Source: Ascaris suum
Taxonomy: Eukaryota > Nematoda > Chromadorea > Rhabditida > Ascarididae
Assembly: GCA_013433145.1 (NCBI GenBank)
Contig: CM024176.1
Coordinates: 7,116,520-7,180,519, forward strand
Length of the DNA stretch: 64,000 bases
Direction of reading: 5' to 3'
A model generated the notes under the pieces. It saw only the letters and a program-made list of their open reading frames with translations. It did not search any database and was not told where the DNA came from. Every line of letters begins with the position of its first letter. Within the stretch, counting starts at the first letter, position 1. This document shows, in pieces, positions 44,023 to 58,219 of this stretch. A program made the position numbers and the translations under genes.

Positions 44023-44335
44023 ATTTCACGAATGTTTCGACAGTATTTCAATAGGACATTTCATTTCCAGTTAGACTATGCAAAGGCTGAGACTCATGAC
44101 GCTGTCCATCATCCCATAACCACAGTGATAAAGGAACAGGTCAATTGGCATTAGAAACCAAGTTCGCATATAGCAAGACACGCCCTGTAGCAGCTGTAAG
44201 GTATACCGGTCCGCTAGAGATCACACGGGAACACTGCGTCATACAAGGTAAGTAAAAAAGATCAATAGCATACAGCCAGATCAAACGACCACCCAGCGTG
44301 GGTCATAAGATTAGCTTGTGGAAGAATCGAGAGAG

Positions 44336-44343
44336 TATAAAAG
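44336..44343 (+). promoter_or_regulatory. TATA-box-like motif in a GC-richer island
   Basis: TATAAAAG, followed by 300 bases that are richer in G+C than their surroundings (about 44,380-44,650). This is what a solo LTR or a stand-alone promoter would look like. I found no matching second LTR, TG...CA boundaries or target duplication. Confidence 0.2.
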
Positions 44344-46774
44344 GTGTTAATGTGCTCATGCGTTCATTCCAGCTCCCAGACTGTTCTTCAGGCGGAGTGC
44401 GCCTAAGTATGGCCTTTGGAGGGCGTAAGGGGACGGCGACAGCGTGACGTTCGTCGGATGCAACTACTCGTGCAGGCAAATCGAGCTACCTTTGGTGTCT
44501 GTCTTGTTCGCCGCATTATTGTACAAGTGTGATAGACTGTTCGTCCCTTATACCCGTGTTGTCTCGCATTCTACTTGACACAAAGGGTGCAGACCCGCAA
44601 GGAGACGTGGACGGCTAGACGAGCCAAGGGAAGCTGGCACTTAGGTAGCTGCTTACTTTTAATGTTGCGGCTGTTTGAGCGAAAAGATTTCATATTTTCT
44701 TCGTAGTGTTTCTTGCCCTTCTCGGTGCGATTCCCTCCGGATTTGTTTTCCTGGAAACGTTTTAAAAGGAACAAAGTGCTTAGTGACATCTTCTAAGGGA
44801 CTGAAAAATTCGACGAACATTGTTCAAATCCGATGTCGCCTTTTGCAAAAAACTTTCCACAATGAGGAAACGTAATTATATGTTTCCATTTGCTCCGTAT
44901 TCGCTCAATATGTTCCTATAGAGTCAATCTTGCAAAAAATTGCGAATTCCCCAAAAATGTTCATCATCCAAGAAGAACTTTGTCTCTTTATCGCCCTGTC
45001 TCGATTTCCTCCTTTCAACAACTTGAGCATTTTGTGTTTAGCATTACAGTAACCGACTACAAAACCAAATTATTGTCTCATAAGAACCCCTGGATCATAA
45101 TGCGTACTATACAACATAAGATGTGTAAAAACGCTCATCATACTTTGTGCTTGGAAGGCCGTTTGTTTTCCGGTTTAACTTTGTAATCCACTTCGCTTTC
45201 TTTCCTCTTTGCGATCAATGCTGCCCGCCTCAACAACAGTGCAGTGCGCTCTTCCGATTAAATTCATCGTTAAATGAGTATTTATGAAATGAACAACAAC
45301 TTTAAAGATAAACTTCAAAAATAGTGAGATAAACTTTAAGTTATTCCACTTCAACCTTCACGACAAATTGCAGGTTTACATTGAGGAAGTCGCACTTGCT
45401 TGTTGTATCGAAAATGTCATGAAGTGGATTCTGATTTTCGAGACAGATGTAAAGCCAAATCACCTCCCCACCTTTTTTGCACCGCTCCGGCTTCGTTGTT
45501 CACTGTCACCCGCACTGCTTCATTGCACCTATCACTCACAGTTTTCTAGCCACCTTATGTGATTTCTCTCCATTACGACATACACAGTGAAAATATTGCT
45601 GCAATTATTTACACTATACACTTAAAACATTTACGAGGCGACATTAGCGTATAATTATCTGTTATGTGCTACGTGCAGAAGGTGACAAATAGAGTTCCAA
45701 ATGAGACCTATCGGAATGAAAAACAATATAAAAAGATTGAAAAAACTGTGCTAAAACAGGTGAAACGAAAATACCTTCACCGGTCGCTTCATTGGACATT
45801 GTTGGGAAAGTCTGCGAGGAAATACTATCCTTGACGGTGTTCTGACTGCCTCAAAAAAGAAAAATTTTAAACGTGTTATCCGCTAGGCAATTTTTGCAAT
45901 GACTGCTTCAATAAAGACTTTATTTTGAATAGAACGTATAACCCACACATGGGAATCGACCACTAGTTGTATTTTTGTGAAATTTGGCCAATTCGGCCAA
46001 CTGGTCTTATCACTTCATTAAACTGCTGAGTAGTGAACATCTCATCTTACGCAGACAACTAAAGCGCAGAACGAAGCATAAATTTTGACGGAACTTGACG
46101 GTCGAAAACAGGATGACTCAGTCGCTCAAACGTTTTGCATACTGCAAACTGCTTGCGTAAAATGTCCTCATATAATTTCCCCATCGTTGGATTTTCTAAT
46201 GGTGAGGAGAGTGTTTTTTTTGTTTGTATGTTTGAAGAAATATTTGTAACAAAACTTTTTGCGTAATCATCACTTCATGGCATGGAGTCAATTCAGTTGT
46301 TGTCGGCTTTCACACAGTCAAAAATACACACCACATCTACAGAATGCCACTTGCAATACCCACAGAAAACTTTGCAACAAGCTCTAACGCTTATATTGCT
46401 AGCTGCCAAATAGAGATTTCCACCGGCTGCGTATCTTCCTTATATTGATTATGATGTCCATAACGAAGTGATGTTAACTTGCTGCGGGTCAATAACGAAC
46501 TTGACGCCTTACTGGATAGTGCTCTAGCACGATAACACTCAAATGACGACCACAATAGTCAGGACTTCGCAAGTGGACGTAACAGACGAGAAAACGCATT
46601 AAGCTGGCCACTATGGTATGCGCTAAATTTTTAATACGCTTAATACGCTTTTGAGAAAACTCTGTCAAATCACCTACGACTGCATACAAGGCTACAACCC
46701 ACAGACATTTTCTGCAACGTTTGTACAGAGTGCTGCTGGCAAATGCAAATCCCACAAAAAAGCTCGCCTTACAC

Positions 46775-47385
46775 CTGAAATACCCAAGACCAATTCCCGT
46801 CCACTCGCAAAACAGAACGTGAAGTCCAAGAACCTCGCCGGGCTTGCTCGAAGCAAATAGATACAACATCTTTCACACGACTCATAAGAAAATGTGGTGG
46901 ATCGCATGAGGCTAATACGCATGAAAGGTTGAAATAAGGCTGCCATTTTACGACGTCTGATTTCTGCGCTCTTTTTCCTTTCAAGTTTACCCATAGCACT
47001 TAAATAGCAACACGGGACTGTGGTGCTGTCTTCGCGGGACTGTGTGAGCTCCAGTCTGAATGGATGTTGCGCTTCGTTTTTAATGGCAGTCAGAAAATTT
47101 TTGGGAATCAACAGTGCAGTCCCCTGCACGAAGAAAAACAGCAAACACCAAAATTACGTCTGAATTTCGCAAAGAATGGAAAATGCTAAAAATAACAATA
47201 AATCAGCAATTTTTTCCTTTAGTATTCAAACACATTCTCTTCGATCGACTAGGAGTTGACTGTTGACTTACTGGTATCAGGGGAACCGCTTGGCACCTTA
47301 GGTATATACGCCACATCCGAACTTTTCTTGTCCCATTCCAGGGAGAATGAATACGTCGTCCTAAAATACCACTAAACTCGTTCAT
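46775..47385 (-). CDS. Hypothetical - strand open segments (unidentified)
   Basis: Three - strand segments can be joined in phase: 47385-47272 (starts at ATG, ends at a GTAAGT donor), 47123-46991 (GTGCAG acceptor, GTAAAC donor) and 46911-46775 (GTATTAG acceptor, GTGTAAGG donor). Compositions are protein-like (MWRIYLRCQAVPLIP, LLIPKNFLTAIKNEAQHPF, FLMSRVKDVVSICFEQARRG), but no family is recognised and the 3' end is unclear. The introns would be 148 and 79 bases. A - strand frame of 126 codons (46869-46489) overlaps the last part in a different frame. Coincidental joins are possible. Confidence 0.25.
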
Positions 47386-50300
47386 AGCGTTTTCATTTAA
47401 ATCACTTTATCTCTAATATGTTTATTGCGTAAAATTTATGATAACGCATCAGAGGTGTGCAGCAGAAAGTGAAAGGGATTCTTTTATACCGGAAGCGGTG
47501 AGGCAACATATCAAACAAGCTGAACTTTCCTGATCAAACAAGCTGTTATTTCTTCATTCCGGATTGTGCTGCGTCTCAGCATCAATAACTTAACGATTAT
47601 TTGGTAATAACATATTATTTGAAATAACGCCGGGTCCCGCAATGCCGTAATTTCCACTCATCCTTTAAAAATTTCAGTTGCAATAGCAACAATAGACTTT
47701 TATTTGAGATATGAGGAAAACATACAAAGCTAATTATAACGGAATATCAGAATCACAGTTATGAATTTTGTGGTCATTCTCTAAAAAAATAACATATTTG
47801 AAATATCGGATAATGGTGAATGAATTTCAGTAGAGTCCAAAGTGGACCAAATGAAGCAACTGAAAAAAGCAAAATGCGACCTCCCAGAATACGGCACGGT
47901 AACCGCGATGCTAAAAGCGGCAAGACGACTGCCAATATCTGTTACAGTCGACACGCCCGTTGCCACCACCTCAGACATCTGTGAGCAGACGACCGCACAG
48001 TTCTGATCACAGACAAAATCTAACCTACCTATTCCACTTTTCTCAAGTAGAAGTTGAATATGCAGTTTTTGAGACCAGGAGGATTATTGCAGATTTAAAG
48101 GTTGGATTGCGTCTTCACATAAATTTAAAGGTCTTACTTTCATTTCAATGCATCTTCACATAAAACCGCAAAAAGCGCATTGATCTTTATCATCTGCGAA
48201 CAGGCCACTCCGTATGTTCTAAAAATGGTGATCTTTATTGCAGGCCTAATCAGACTCGTACCATGAATAGACTTGCTCCTACCCAACTGCACCGACTTTT
48301 GCCATAATCCTTTCTTTTCACCAGCCGTTCGACCAAATAAGAAAGCAATATTACAGTGTAACGTTTACTGTTATAGTTCTCAACCCAAAATATAAAATGT
48401 TTAGTATGCATTATTTCCGAGTTGAACAACTTTGGCTTACTCCGGATCTATGTCGCGTCATATCGCATCGAACTATACCCAATCATCTAAAACTGACCCT
48501 CTGTTTTTCAACTCATTTTAAACATGTGAGAAGCCACGTGCACAGTAAATGACTAGGAGAGCGTACCACACGAGCTGACACCAAAGGCGCCATTTTTTCT
48601 GTTGATCGCCAATGAAAAATAAAACTTTATAATAGTACGTTTTAGTTGGTCGCAACATTTTGAGTGATCGGAACACTCGTAGGCGACCGGCCCCTATAAA
48701 TTTGCAATTAATTTGCTTTTCTGTGACTTCACTAACGCAAAATGAAAATCCGACCACTTGCGGAAGGTATGCGGCCTTCTAACATCTATAGGTATCTGCA
48801 GCCGTTTTCGAAGTTAGGCTATTCACTCTAAATGTTGAAAAAGGAATTCGTCCAACCATACAGACTACCACCGCCAAATTTTGTGGCTTTGGTGGCTCTC
48901 ACAAAGCTGGGTTACGCTGAACAAATGGACAGGCAGACCCACTCATACAGACACAGATCGGGTAACATAATAATGGAATTTTAAAAACACAAATATGCCA
49001 ACGAACGTAACAAACATCGTATTTATCATGCTTAAAATTACAAGGTTTCGCCAGGATGACAATGCTGGTGCTACGGAACCCACTGACAGAATCACTCACG
49101 TCTTTATTATGCAAACTAAGCCGACATTCATGGGTACCAGTGTAGGTGTTATCCGCAAGCAGCATGTTTTCCAGGTTCAATAAATACTGATGGTGAGATG
49201 TGCGAAACGGACAGCTGCATATGTCTCTAATGGAAAATGAGAATTAATTATTCGACTGCGTTGGCCACAAGCAACAAGAATAAAGGGCATCTGTGGCAAG
49301 TTTGTGAGATCGAACGTTGATCACTTCTTAATGAAAAGCAAAGCGGATAACTGTAAAGAGAGAGTCCGAAGTTAAGATAATCTGAAGGTTGAATGCTAAG
49401 ACCGGAAACAGATCAAACGGTTTCACTCTTCATTGCTTCTTTCATTTTCTATATCTGTCACTGCTTAAAAAGATCTTGCCAAACTGAACTCAGAAATAGT
49501 TTGCGAAACGAGAAGCAGCCATCCTTGCCATCAGCGAACTAACACATAAGAATGAAGCTGCTTCCTTTCAGCATAAAAGCAAAATAACACTGAACTGAAC
49601 GGTGACTAACATATAAGTAATACGATTCATGTAATCACACCATGGTTACATAACAAATGTTGCACTAGAGAATAAAGCTGTCCTATCGCATCGACATATG
49701 AGTATGAGCGTTCGAGCTGCAACTGTGATACGTTATAATTGAAGCGGATACGGTATAAAAATATGTACAACCGAACAGCGCAGTTCGTATAAAATGCAGT
49801 ACGTAGTTAGCGGGAACAGGTCCACGTTTTCATTTTGGGGGAAGAGATGACGGAAGTGAAGGAATAAACGCCTTAATAGCAATTGCCAACGCTACGGCCC
49901 ATAAAAGAAAACTTTACAATAGAGAAAAAGAGAAGAAATGACCCGCTTTGTCCATTTGCGTCGTCTGGAAGAGATTCACTCGATTCCTCTTTACAGCCTC
50001 CATGACGATTCCTTTTTTCTTTTTCAATTGCTTGGCAGATCTCCACTTTACAATAAATCTGCAGAGATTATATCGACATATAAATATTCTCAGCAGTACA
50101 TAAAAGAAAACAGGGACGTAGAACAGCAACAATGCTAACAAAAACAAAAGTCGAAGGGAAATCGGATATATCAAATTAAGCTTTGGTATTTGAAAGATTA
50201 GTTAAGCCGACGAATATGCTTGACACGGAATTCGAAGTGATGGAATTGCGATGGCTAGAGCTGAGAAAGTAACCATCCTTAATGCCAAAAAAGGGACTGA

Positions 50301-52282
50301 TAATTTGAAGAGGAGAGTCACGGCACCAACTGTCCCACACCCTAGACTATATTACGAAATTTTATAGATAAAGAATCGAGGAGAATTTTTTGGTATTCAA
50401 GATGCGGGATAGAGAACTCAGTGGATACATTGACCCTCGAATAACCTAACGGCTGGAACTTGAGAGTTCGCCAGTCGTGAATCCTAACAGGTGAACTTCC
50501 AGATGTTTCGTCATTCATTCCACACTATCTGGCATCATCCGACAAAAAGATGGATAATGCGAGTTTTATAACTTCATCCCAGCTGATTTTGTTCTCTATT
50601 CCTACAACAAAAATTAACAGCATTAATGTCCTCCCTTCCCCTCTAAAAGGCATTCAGTAAAAGTAGATTTGGTGATGAATGAAGATTTTCTGCCAAAGAT
50701 TATCCTCGTTGGGTGTGTTGCGACTCCATAGACGTTCCCGTTCCCTCCTCCTAGTCGACAGAAAGAGAGGTGTTCTGTCCCGATAAGCGTCCACGAAGAC
50801 GTGAATCGAGGGAGCATTACTTTTAAAATAAAGAAAAAACACTGCAAAAAGGACCAATAGGCACTGCTCAGAATATCGGAAATGTCGACCTCTACGGTGC
50901 AAGATTTTTCTTTTTTATTCGTTTGCAAATATTTCCATTCGCAAAATAATACAGCTTAAAACTTTAAAAATGCGAAGCACATTAAAAATGCATTAGAAAT
51001 AATAACAAGCACAATCATTGCAAACATAAATGTTATTTCATCTAAGACAAATAAAGAACACCTATTTTCAAGCTTGTCTAAGCAGCTATCACCAAAAGCT
51101 GCACGCTTTTCCACCTAAGTTCCCCTCTTTCGCCTATCGATAATATTTCCTTCTTGATTTTAGCCTTCATTTGCACTAAAGATTCCACAATCACTTTCGG
51201 ATCACAAAAACACTCGATCAATTAGCACAGTTATTCTAGAGAAGATACTTGTCCTCCATTCGAAGTGTCTTCTCTCCAAACTTACAAGCTCCAATCTTCC
51301 CACATGTCCAATTGCGCATTCAATGATAAAAAATGTGATTCTTAATCAATTTTCATCTTCCATTCCCACTTACAAAAGAATCGAATATGTAGAATTAATA
51401 CATGTCCTTACAGCCGAACCACATCATAAAAACACTTCGCCACCTCAATTTCTTTCAGTGGCTTAAGACGCAGTCAACAGCGAATTCCACACTGACGTCC
51501 CTGGTAAAAAGATCATACTTCCTTCAGACAACCTATTTCACTATTCTCAACTCCCACTGTCAACGTCTAAACATAAAATGAGCATTGCTTTTTCTGCTCC
51601 TTTCCACAGCAGTACGCAATGCAGATTAAAAACAATGATTGAACGCACTATCACAATGAGATTTCAACGATATTCACAAAAGGTTCAATTGATACTACAA
51701 GCAAGCGATAGTGATTTTCAGCCGTATACCTATGATATAAATAATCAAAGGGTGAAAATCTCTAAATGTGGCTTCAGGGTCGGATACAAAAGTAAATTCA
51801 TGTATCGCCATTAAAAATCCCAACTCGAACGTTCCAAATATTCATATTTGTTACTAAATCAAAAGTGAACAATGTTCCACACATAAGTGCTCTGCTAAAC
51901 CATCCAACGCCGATTCATCCCACTTCTAAAAAACAGACTACAGTTTCAAATACACTAATAAGATAAAGTCGATATGAAGTGACTCGCTGCTGAGAAATAA
52001 TAAATATTCCAGCATGTAATCAAGCAGTTAATAGTGCAGAAGAAACCTATCCTTCAGAAAACAATTTCCTCCATATGTTACCAGTTTCTAGCTACCAGAC
52101 ATATGTGGCAACCACGAGTCCTCAGTTAAGGGATGGAAGAGTTGTCAGTGGTGCGAGCCTCTTCGGTGATTACGAAAGGCGAGTGGGCTGCAGGATGGAG
52201 ATGGAGGCAAGATAGGATAAAATTATGGCAACAGCTGTAATCTACTCATTGCATAAAGTCAATCATAAAAAAACTTGCTGTG
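47386..52282. other. Intergenic between the hypothetical frames and the BTBD9 3' end
   Basis: AT-rich sequence with short frames only. One - strand frame (50174-49914) starts with a hydrophobic run and another (48757-48518) is aromatic-rich; neither has splice or homology support. I see no RNA gene. Confidence 0.45.
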
Positions 52283-52288
52283 TTTATT
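52283..52288 (-). terminator. BTBD9 poly(A) signal AATAAA
   Basis: AATAAA on the - strand, 27 bases after the TAA stop at 52315-52317. The short spacing is normal for nematode 3'UTRs and marks the end of the BTBD9 transcript. Confidence 0.7.
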
Positions 52289-52314
52289 GCTTCATTTCTA
52301 CTCACATGAGACGC

Positions 52315-55300
52315 TTAGTCGACTTGCTGATCTGCAGACGGATCCCCTTGTGCGTTCGCATCCGCTGCATCTCCATGCATTACGATTTCACTCGTCGACG
52401 GTGCACTTGACGTCGACGAGTTGGATCCCTCAAATGGTGATAGAGATGCACGCTGCGCAGGACACTCGAAGTGAACGCAGTGAAAAACTTCGTTCGCTGA
52501 AACACCACTTAGCTGTTGCCTTGCCACCTCCGATGAATCTCTCCTTTTCATTTAAATTCCGAAAGAAACATGACTTTTGCATCATGTCATTTGAAAAAAT
52601 GGGCTGTTTCAATATTCCTGGGATATCATATACCATCTCGGTGGCCAACCAAAATACGGGAAGCACATTTTTGCACTTCCCCTCTCCTGATACAGGAAAT
52701 TTGCAACTCAGCGTTCTACTCAACACAATACCGTGCACACAAATTCTCGAAGCCTTCTTCTGGGATTTCTCCACTCGTTAACCATGTAAAAGCGACGAGC
52801 ATAACGCAGTGACTGAAAACAATCAACACCTGGGCATCTTCATGAAACCATCGGATGCTCTTTCTACCCACACCTTGAGAATATTAGCCCCTCAGAGAAA
52901 CGTTGCAAGTTCACGAGTTCCTGGTAAAGTCCTGCTTCAACAAGAAAACCCCAAAGGCAGTATGGGCAAAAGATCTGTACAAAGGAATGCCACTGTAAGC
53001 CACATTGGGTGAACCAGGACATCGGGCAACGAAAAAACCACTGCAACCACACAAGCAGCAGATTTGCATCGGTCTGTGTTTATCGCATAGATTTTCTTTC
53101 AAACTTAAAAGAACCAGTAAGCCCGCACATCCCAAAAATGACTTTAAGAAAGACCAATATAACCAACCTGAATTATGCGTTCCCACGATTCGAATAAAAA
53201 CGATAGGACGTCGTTCGAAGCGAAGAATCTGCCACGCCCTTAACTCAGTCAGTTCACACATAGAAGATCTGGGTAAAAAAGATCCACCTCTACATTCGAA
53301 TAAATAGACGATATCGACAGGCTATAGCCGGCTACGTCCCACTTTCTTCTATCAATAAACAAACGAAACAGCCTATTTCCACAGGCTAATATGGAAAGCA
53401 AAAAATGTGCTAGACGTAACATACGAAAATTTCGAATATGGAACACGCAAATTACAGAAATACGAAAATACAATTTATCAACATGTCATCAAAATTTACA
53501 GCCATCTGCTTACACATTGCACGGCAGGATCTTCCGGATTATTTTGCGCCTTAGATTATTAAGTTCGATAGGCTCACCTATTACTGACACTAACATAATT
53601 CATCTTGCAACTACATCACCTCAACATCGCCTCAAAATGTTTTTGTGTGTTTGCACCTATATTTCGACAGTTTCAACTCGACAGCATCTGAGGCTGCAGT
53701 TACGCAATTCTGACAAACACGATGGACATCCCCTCTTATACCGACATTCACAATGATCTAACAACTTCGATGGAAACTAAAGACATTCAAAGCTCCGAAA
53801 ACTCTGCGTTTGTCTGCATCGGTTAGACTTTCACTTACTATTCGGGTTAGAAAAAAATCTTTCTTGAACTTCTAGTGATGGTCGGACCAGCTAGAACGTG
53901 ATAACATTTTGCATCTTTTATTATTTGTTGCTTTTTATGCGATTTGGTTAACTGATAATTATCAAATAAGCGCAATAGAAAAATGTGCTTATTCTGCCAG
54001 TTCTCCAACCGATTCCTATGTTATTCCGGCAGAGCAGCTCACATGGAAACCACTACTTCAAAGAATTAGGAGACTCTACTTACCACATTACCTGAAGTCC
54101 CTCAAAGAAAACCTATATTAGCCATTTTCGCAAACTCTCTCATCTTTATCCAAAATGCGCCTACAACACCTCACTTATCACGGTTTACAACGGATGCCGC
54201 ATTACTTCGTTAGATGCTATAAGAAGTGCTCTGTGTATCGATGCAATCTGTCATGTAAAAGATATCTGATTTAAATTTGGTTACGAACATACTTGCACTG
54301 TTCTTGTGTGCGGTCTGCAATTCTCGTCCATGAGGTCTGATCGCATGACACTTCGACATAATACGAATAATGACGGTCATCGCAGTCCCAAAGCAACAAT
54401 CTACAATGACATGAGAACTTCACTAATAAGCAATCACATGAACATCTTCAATTACCTATTTCACGATAAAATAGATAATTAAATACCTGTTGCATTTTAC
54501 AGATAGAACACACGCATCATACGTGCCAATAGCATCAGATGGAACGTACTGGAGGCATATTAGCCTTAAGCAATTGTCATTTCAGCTCAACTACGTAAAA
54601 ATGCCGCCTTTCTGATGAACGCTTAAATTCCTTTTTGCCCGTTTTGATCGCCCAAGAAAGAAACTCCTCTGACGCAGATTTCTTTACACGGATCCTTAAA
54701 ACAGCAATCTCATCGGATAAAAAACTGCCCCCTTCACCAGAGAATACTTGCCTACACGTCTGCCTTTCCTAATCGGCCAAAGCTTTAGCTCCTCCACCAC
54801 CTTACTCCATCTGTGGTAATAATGACCCCAAAGAGGGACCAACCTCATAGAATCAATAAGATAGGGCTGCGGAAGCTGCACAACAATTGCGCCTGAACCC
54901 AGCTGGTGACATGTGTACCCATTGTCCCAATCGTAGTTACTCGTTTCGCCATTCAAAAGTGCATTTCGACTCCGTGAAACGCCTTCTATCACTGTCGCAT
55001 TATTCGCTATTGTGGCCACATTTGCTATCGGAACTGAAATAGACGTAAAATTCATAAGCAAAGGTCTCCGATTCACAGGGTACTGTGAGGGACCAAGGAA
55101 GGAATTTTGTGATCTCCAACACGAATTAAACAAAACTGTGAGCGGAAATTAGCCGAACGATCATAGTGATGAAGCTTTGACGGGATGGAGAAGGCGACAG
55201 ACAAAAACGTCGAAGCTATAGGGGTTGCCCTATTCCTCCGTGATTGGTCTACATTGGAGAATAGAACCCTCGCAGCATATCAGATCTTGCGTAACTTTTT

Positions 55301-58219
55301 GGATGTTGCATCGCTAGTGATGCCTTTTTCTTCAACCTTTTCAGGCAATATCTAGGGGTTCCCTGAAATAAAGGAAAAAGAAGGCGATAGAACAAATGAC
55401 AAAACTGGAATGATGCATAAACCAACACTTCTTTGGTATAGTCTACAGGAGTAGTTTTTGACCAAACTTTGCGCACGAAAGTCGACAGAACGATGAAACA
55501 AGAAAAAGTACAGTTTCCCGGACTGCGGACATTCTCAAACAAAATCGGAAATCTTCTAAAGGAGTCAGTTATTTCCAAATCTCCAAAAGTCTGGGATGAA
55601 ATTAGGGATAACCAAATCTCGAGAACTCCCAAGCACCACATTTCTGGGAACGACCATGGTTACATATGTATAACCAGCAGCTCTTGAAGTTCGAAATTAC
55701 CTAGCAAAACAAGGAATTCCCGAATAAAGTCGGGAGCGCTTTAATTCCGAGAATCCCTAGAGTGAGTAGGGCACTTCAGGAACCCATAAAAATTTTTCAG
55801 GGGCCAACTCTACCTTGCACCAAACCGAACACGCTTTCGCCACCCGTACGATGACGCCACCCATTTAGATATGTGTCAATTTCATTTTTGCGCATCGAAA
55901 AATTAGTTTTAATATCTCTCTAAATAGAAAACTTGAGGTTCTGTTTTCCCAGGCGTAGAAAAGACAGACGTTCTATTCGGGGAACTATGAAGAGCGGTGT
56001 GCTGTGGACTAGCAAAAAAGAAGCTTAAATTCCAACGAATAAACGAAGCAAAAAAAGATACAACTACTCGCCGAGTAGCGTGGTAGTCGGATCAACGTTA
56101 AACGGCTCCGTGGTATACATAGCCTCCATATTGACTAGATGAAAGGAGCTGTTCACTGAATTGTGTGTACCCACAATGCGCACAAACCTAAAAGAAAACC
56201 AATCAAGTGCTGCGCTTCTTTCTGCAGAGAGAAAAATTTACTCCGAATTCCGACAAGCAAGAATCCTCCATTCTACGCGAAAAGCAATAACACATTAGCG
56301 GTGATCAAATCTAAACGAGCAAGGAATAATCCAGGATATGCAGGAACTAAAAGCTGCTTCTATCAACATGTACTTTAATCACCGGTACCGCTCAAACCGC
56401 CATCTCGTGGAGGCGACAAAACCTTAATGGCCTGCGTCGCAATCAAGTGCACTTGGCATCCTGTCAATGTGTTCCTTCTAAATCCACTTCCAAACAATGC
56501 CACGCACATAGAAATATTGGATAAGTTTGGGCAACTGAATGGTTTCAAAGCAAGAGAGTAAAATGCAACTAACTTGACAACTCGTGGCGAGAAAAACAGA
56601 AGCTGTCTCGAACGGCAGAGATATTTTGTGTGATCGATGACGCGTACCCAATCTTCCTTATCCATACTAACCTATAACACACACAACCTCGAAAGCATTA
56701 GAAGCACTCAACAGCTGTTTGCGCTATTCTCTACAATTCTTTTCAAAAGACTTCAGTAATGCAGTAAATCACTTTCATTTTCATTATTCACATATCAACC
56801 TTCCGCCTTTTACCACTAAAAGAGTTCATCATTCTGCTCTTCCCATACTATAAGCAGAATATCTGCCTTCAAAACCTCCTTTTATAAATATGTTGCGGTA
56901 TTAGAAGGAAAGCTTTGATGCAACTTCTTAGCCCCAAAAGCCACGAAAAACTAGTGGACATATCAGAAACACCGAAAGCATCCAGAACTATCTCTCAGAA
57001 CGAGATCTCCTCAAAAACAGAAACCAGAAATATAAGAAACCCCTTCGTGGCCTTGGTGACCAAGACTGCACGACACGACGTTGGAGAATTAAGCAACGCG
57101 ATTGAAAAAATGTTTACGAATATCGCTGTACTTTTGGCAAAACAAGAATCGATAAAGCGTATCAAAGCAAACCTCAATATAGTAATTGTATGATCTTTGG
57201 TCACGATCCCACAGAAGCAAACGTATATGGTTGATGATGAAAGGCCGTCCGAACTGCAAAATTTGGTCAAATGATGAGTCACACAGCAGAAAACTTATTT
57301 ATGACGGGTATATACCTGAATCAAGAATCCAGGGTTAAGAAAGATACACTTCATTCTTCAAAACGAGAAAAAACTTTGACTCATATAAGATACGGAAATG
57401 TTACTTCCATGAAAACTGCGAACTGCGAAGTGAGCAATAGTCAAACCCCGTTTTAAGCATAGCATCTCCAGCTCCGAACGTCATGAATGCTGATCTTAGC
57501 ATAAAATCAGATCGCACTGGAAACTCGAAACTTCCTTACAAAAAACCTCATTAACAACAATATACCACCTGTAGAAACTTTAACCTTAATCAGTTTCTGT
57601 TATCCACATGTACAGACTCAAAACCAATCCCCTACCAGCAACAACAGTGACAAGGAAACATTCAGCATCGCATCCATACCTGAGCACTTTGTCCCTAGAT
57701 TGGATATGATCTTGCGCAAACAGCAACTGACAGCAGATTCAGAACAAAATATGCGAAAGATAACGAGTGAAAAATTCTATGCACAGAACCCGTGAAGAGA
57801 GGAAAAGGTGAATGTGAAGGATTCGCTCAAACTAGATGTGCGAAGGGAAATTGTCTTTACCTAGTTTAGATATCGTTTTCTGTGTGCCATCGATAGGGAG
57901 TTATCGGTGACGAAAAAATCTCTGTTTGCGTTATAAGTTCCGAGTGCTATAACCGCGAAAGCACGACATTCCTCATTGCCGCTGGGATATCCATAGAAAG
58001 TATGCTATTTGGGTCAACTATCATCCACATGATATGAGTTAAAATGAAGAAAAGAACTCGCCTCAACGACTATGCCAGGAGTGCGCTCATTAATAACATG
58101 TGTTGTAAAGCCTCGTTCCATATCGTAACGATTAGTGTCGCCATTCAAAAGTGCTGCTGCACCCTCTCCTGTTAGCACTGATGCGTTAAATGCCGCTGTT
58201 GCAACATTCACATCTGGTA
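52315..58219 (-). other. hpo-9: BTBD9 tandem F5/8-type C (discoidin-like) domain exons and tail
   Basis: Repeat 1 is encoded by 58219-58062, 57253-57173, 56671-56574 and 56187-56072. Repeat 2 is encoded by 55033-54844, 54400-54293, 53238-53168 and 52496-52315. Each holds an ALLNG-x-T-x-x-Y-D segment, an LLLWD-x-D-x-R strand and a closing RIVGTHN motif. Repeat 2 is the more conserved, including GYTCHQLGSGAIVVQL, identical to the human stretch. After the repeat comes an acidic, Ser-rich tail ending ADQQVD. The parallel exon structure of the two repeats reflects an old internal duplication known in the family. Confidence 0.93.

Larger units (their letters stand above)
43289..46488. other. Intergenic, AT-rich, with a palindrome pair and a TATA-bearing island
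   Basis: No gene recognised. It contains the duplicated CACGTG palindrome (43994-44022) and a less AT-rich island (44.1-44.65 kb) with a TATA box. The open frames here are under 100 codons and lack splice support. Confidence 0.45.

Noticed and set aside
44200..44650. Possible solo LTR around the TATA motif
   Set aside because: No TG...CA ends, no target duplication, no primer-binding site and no second copy; listed only as a TATA-like motif.
52275..52781. + strand open frame of 168 codons
   Set aside because: It is antisense to the last BTBD9 exon (52496-52315), which has clear homology on the - strand; the rest is intron.
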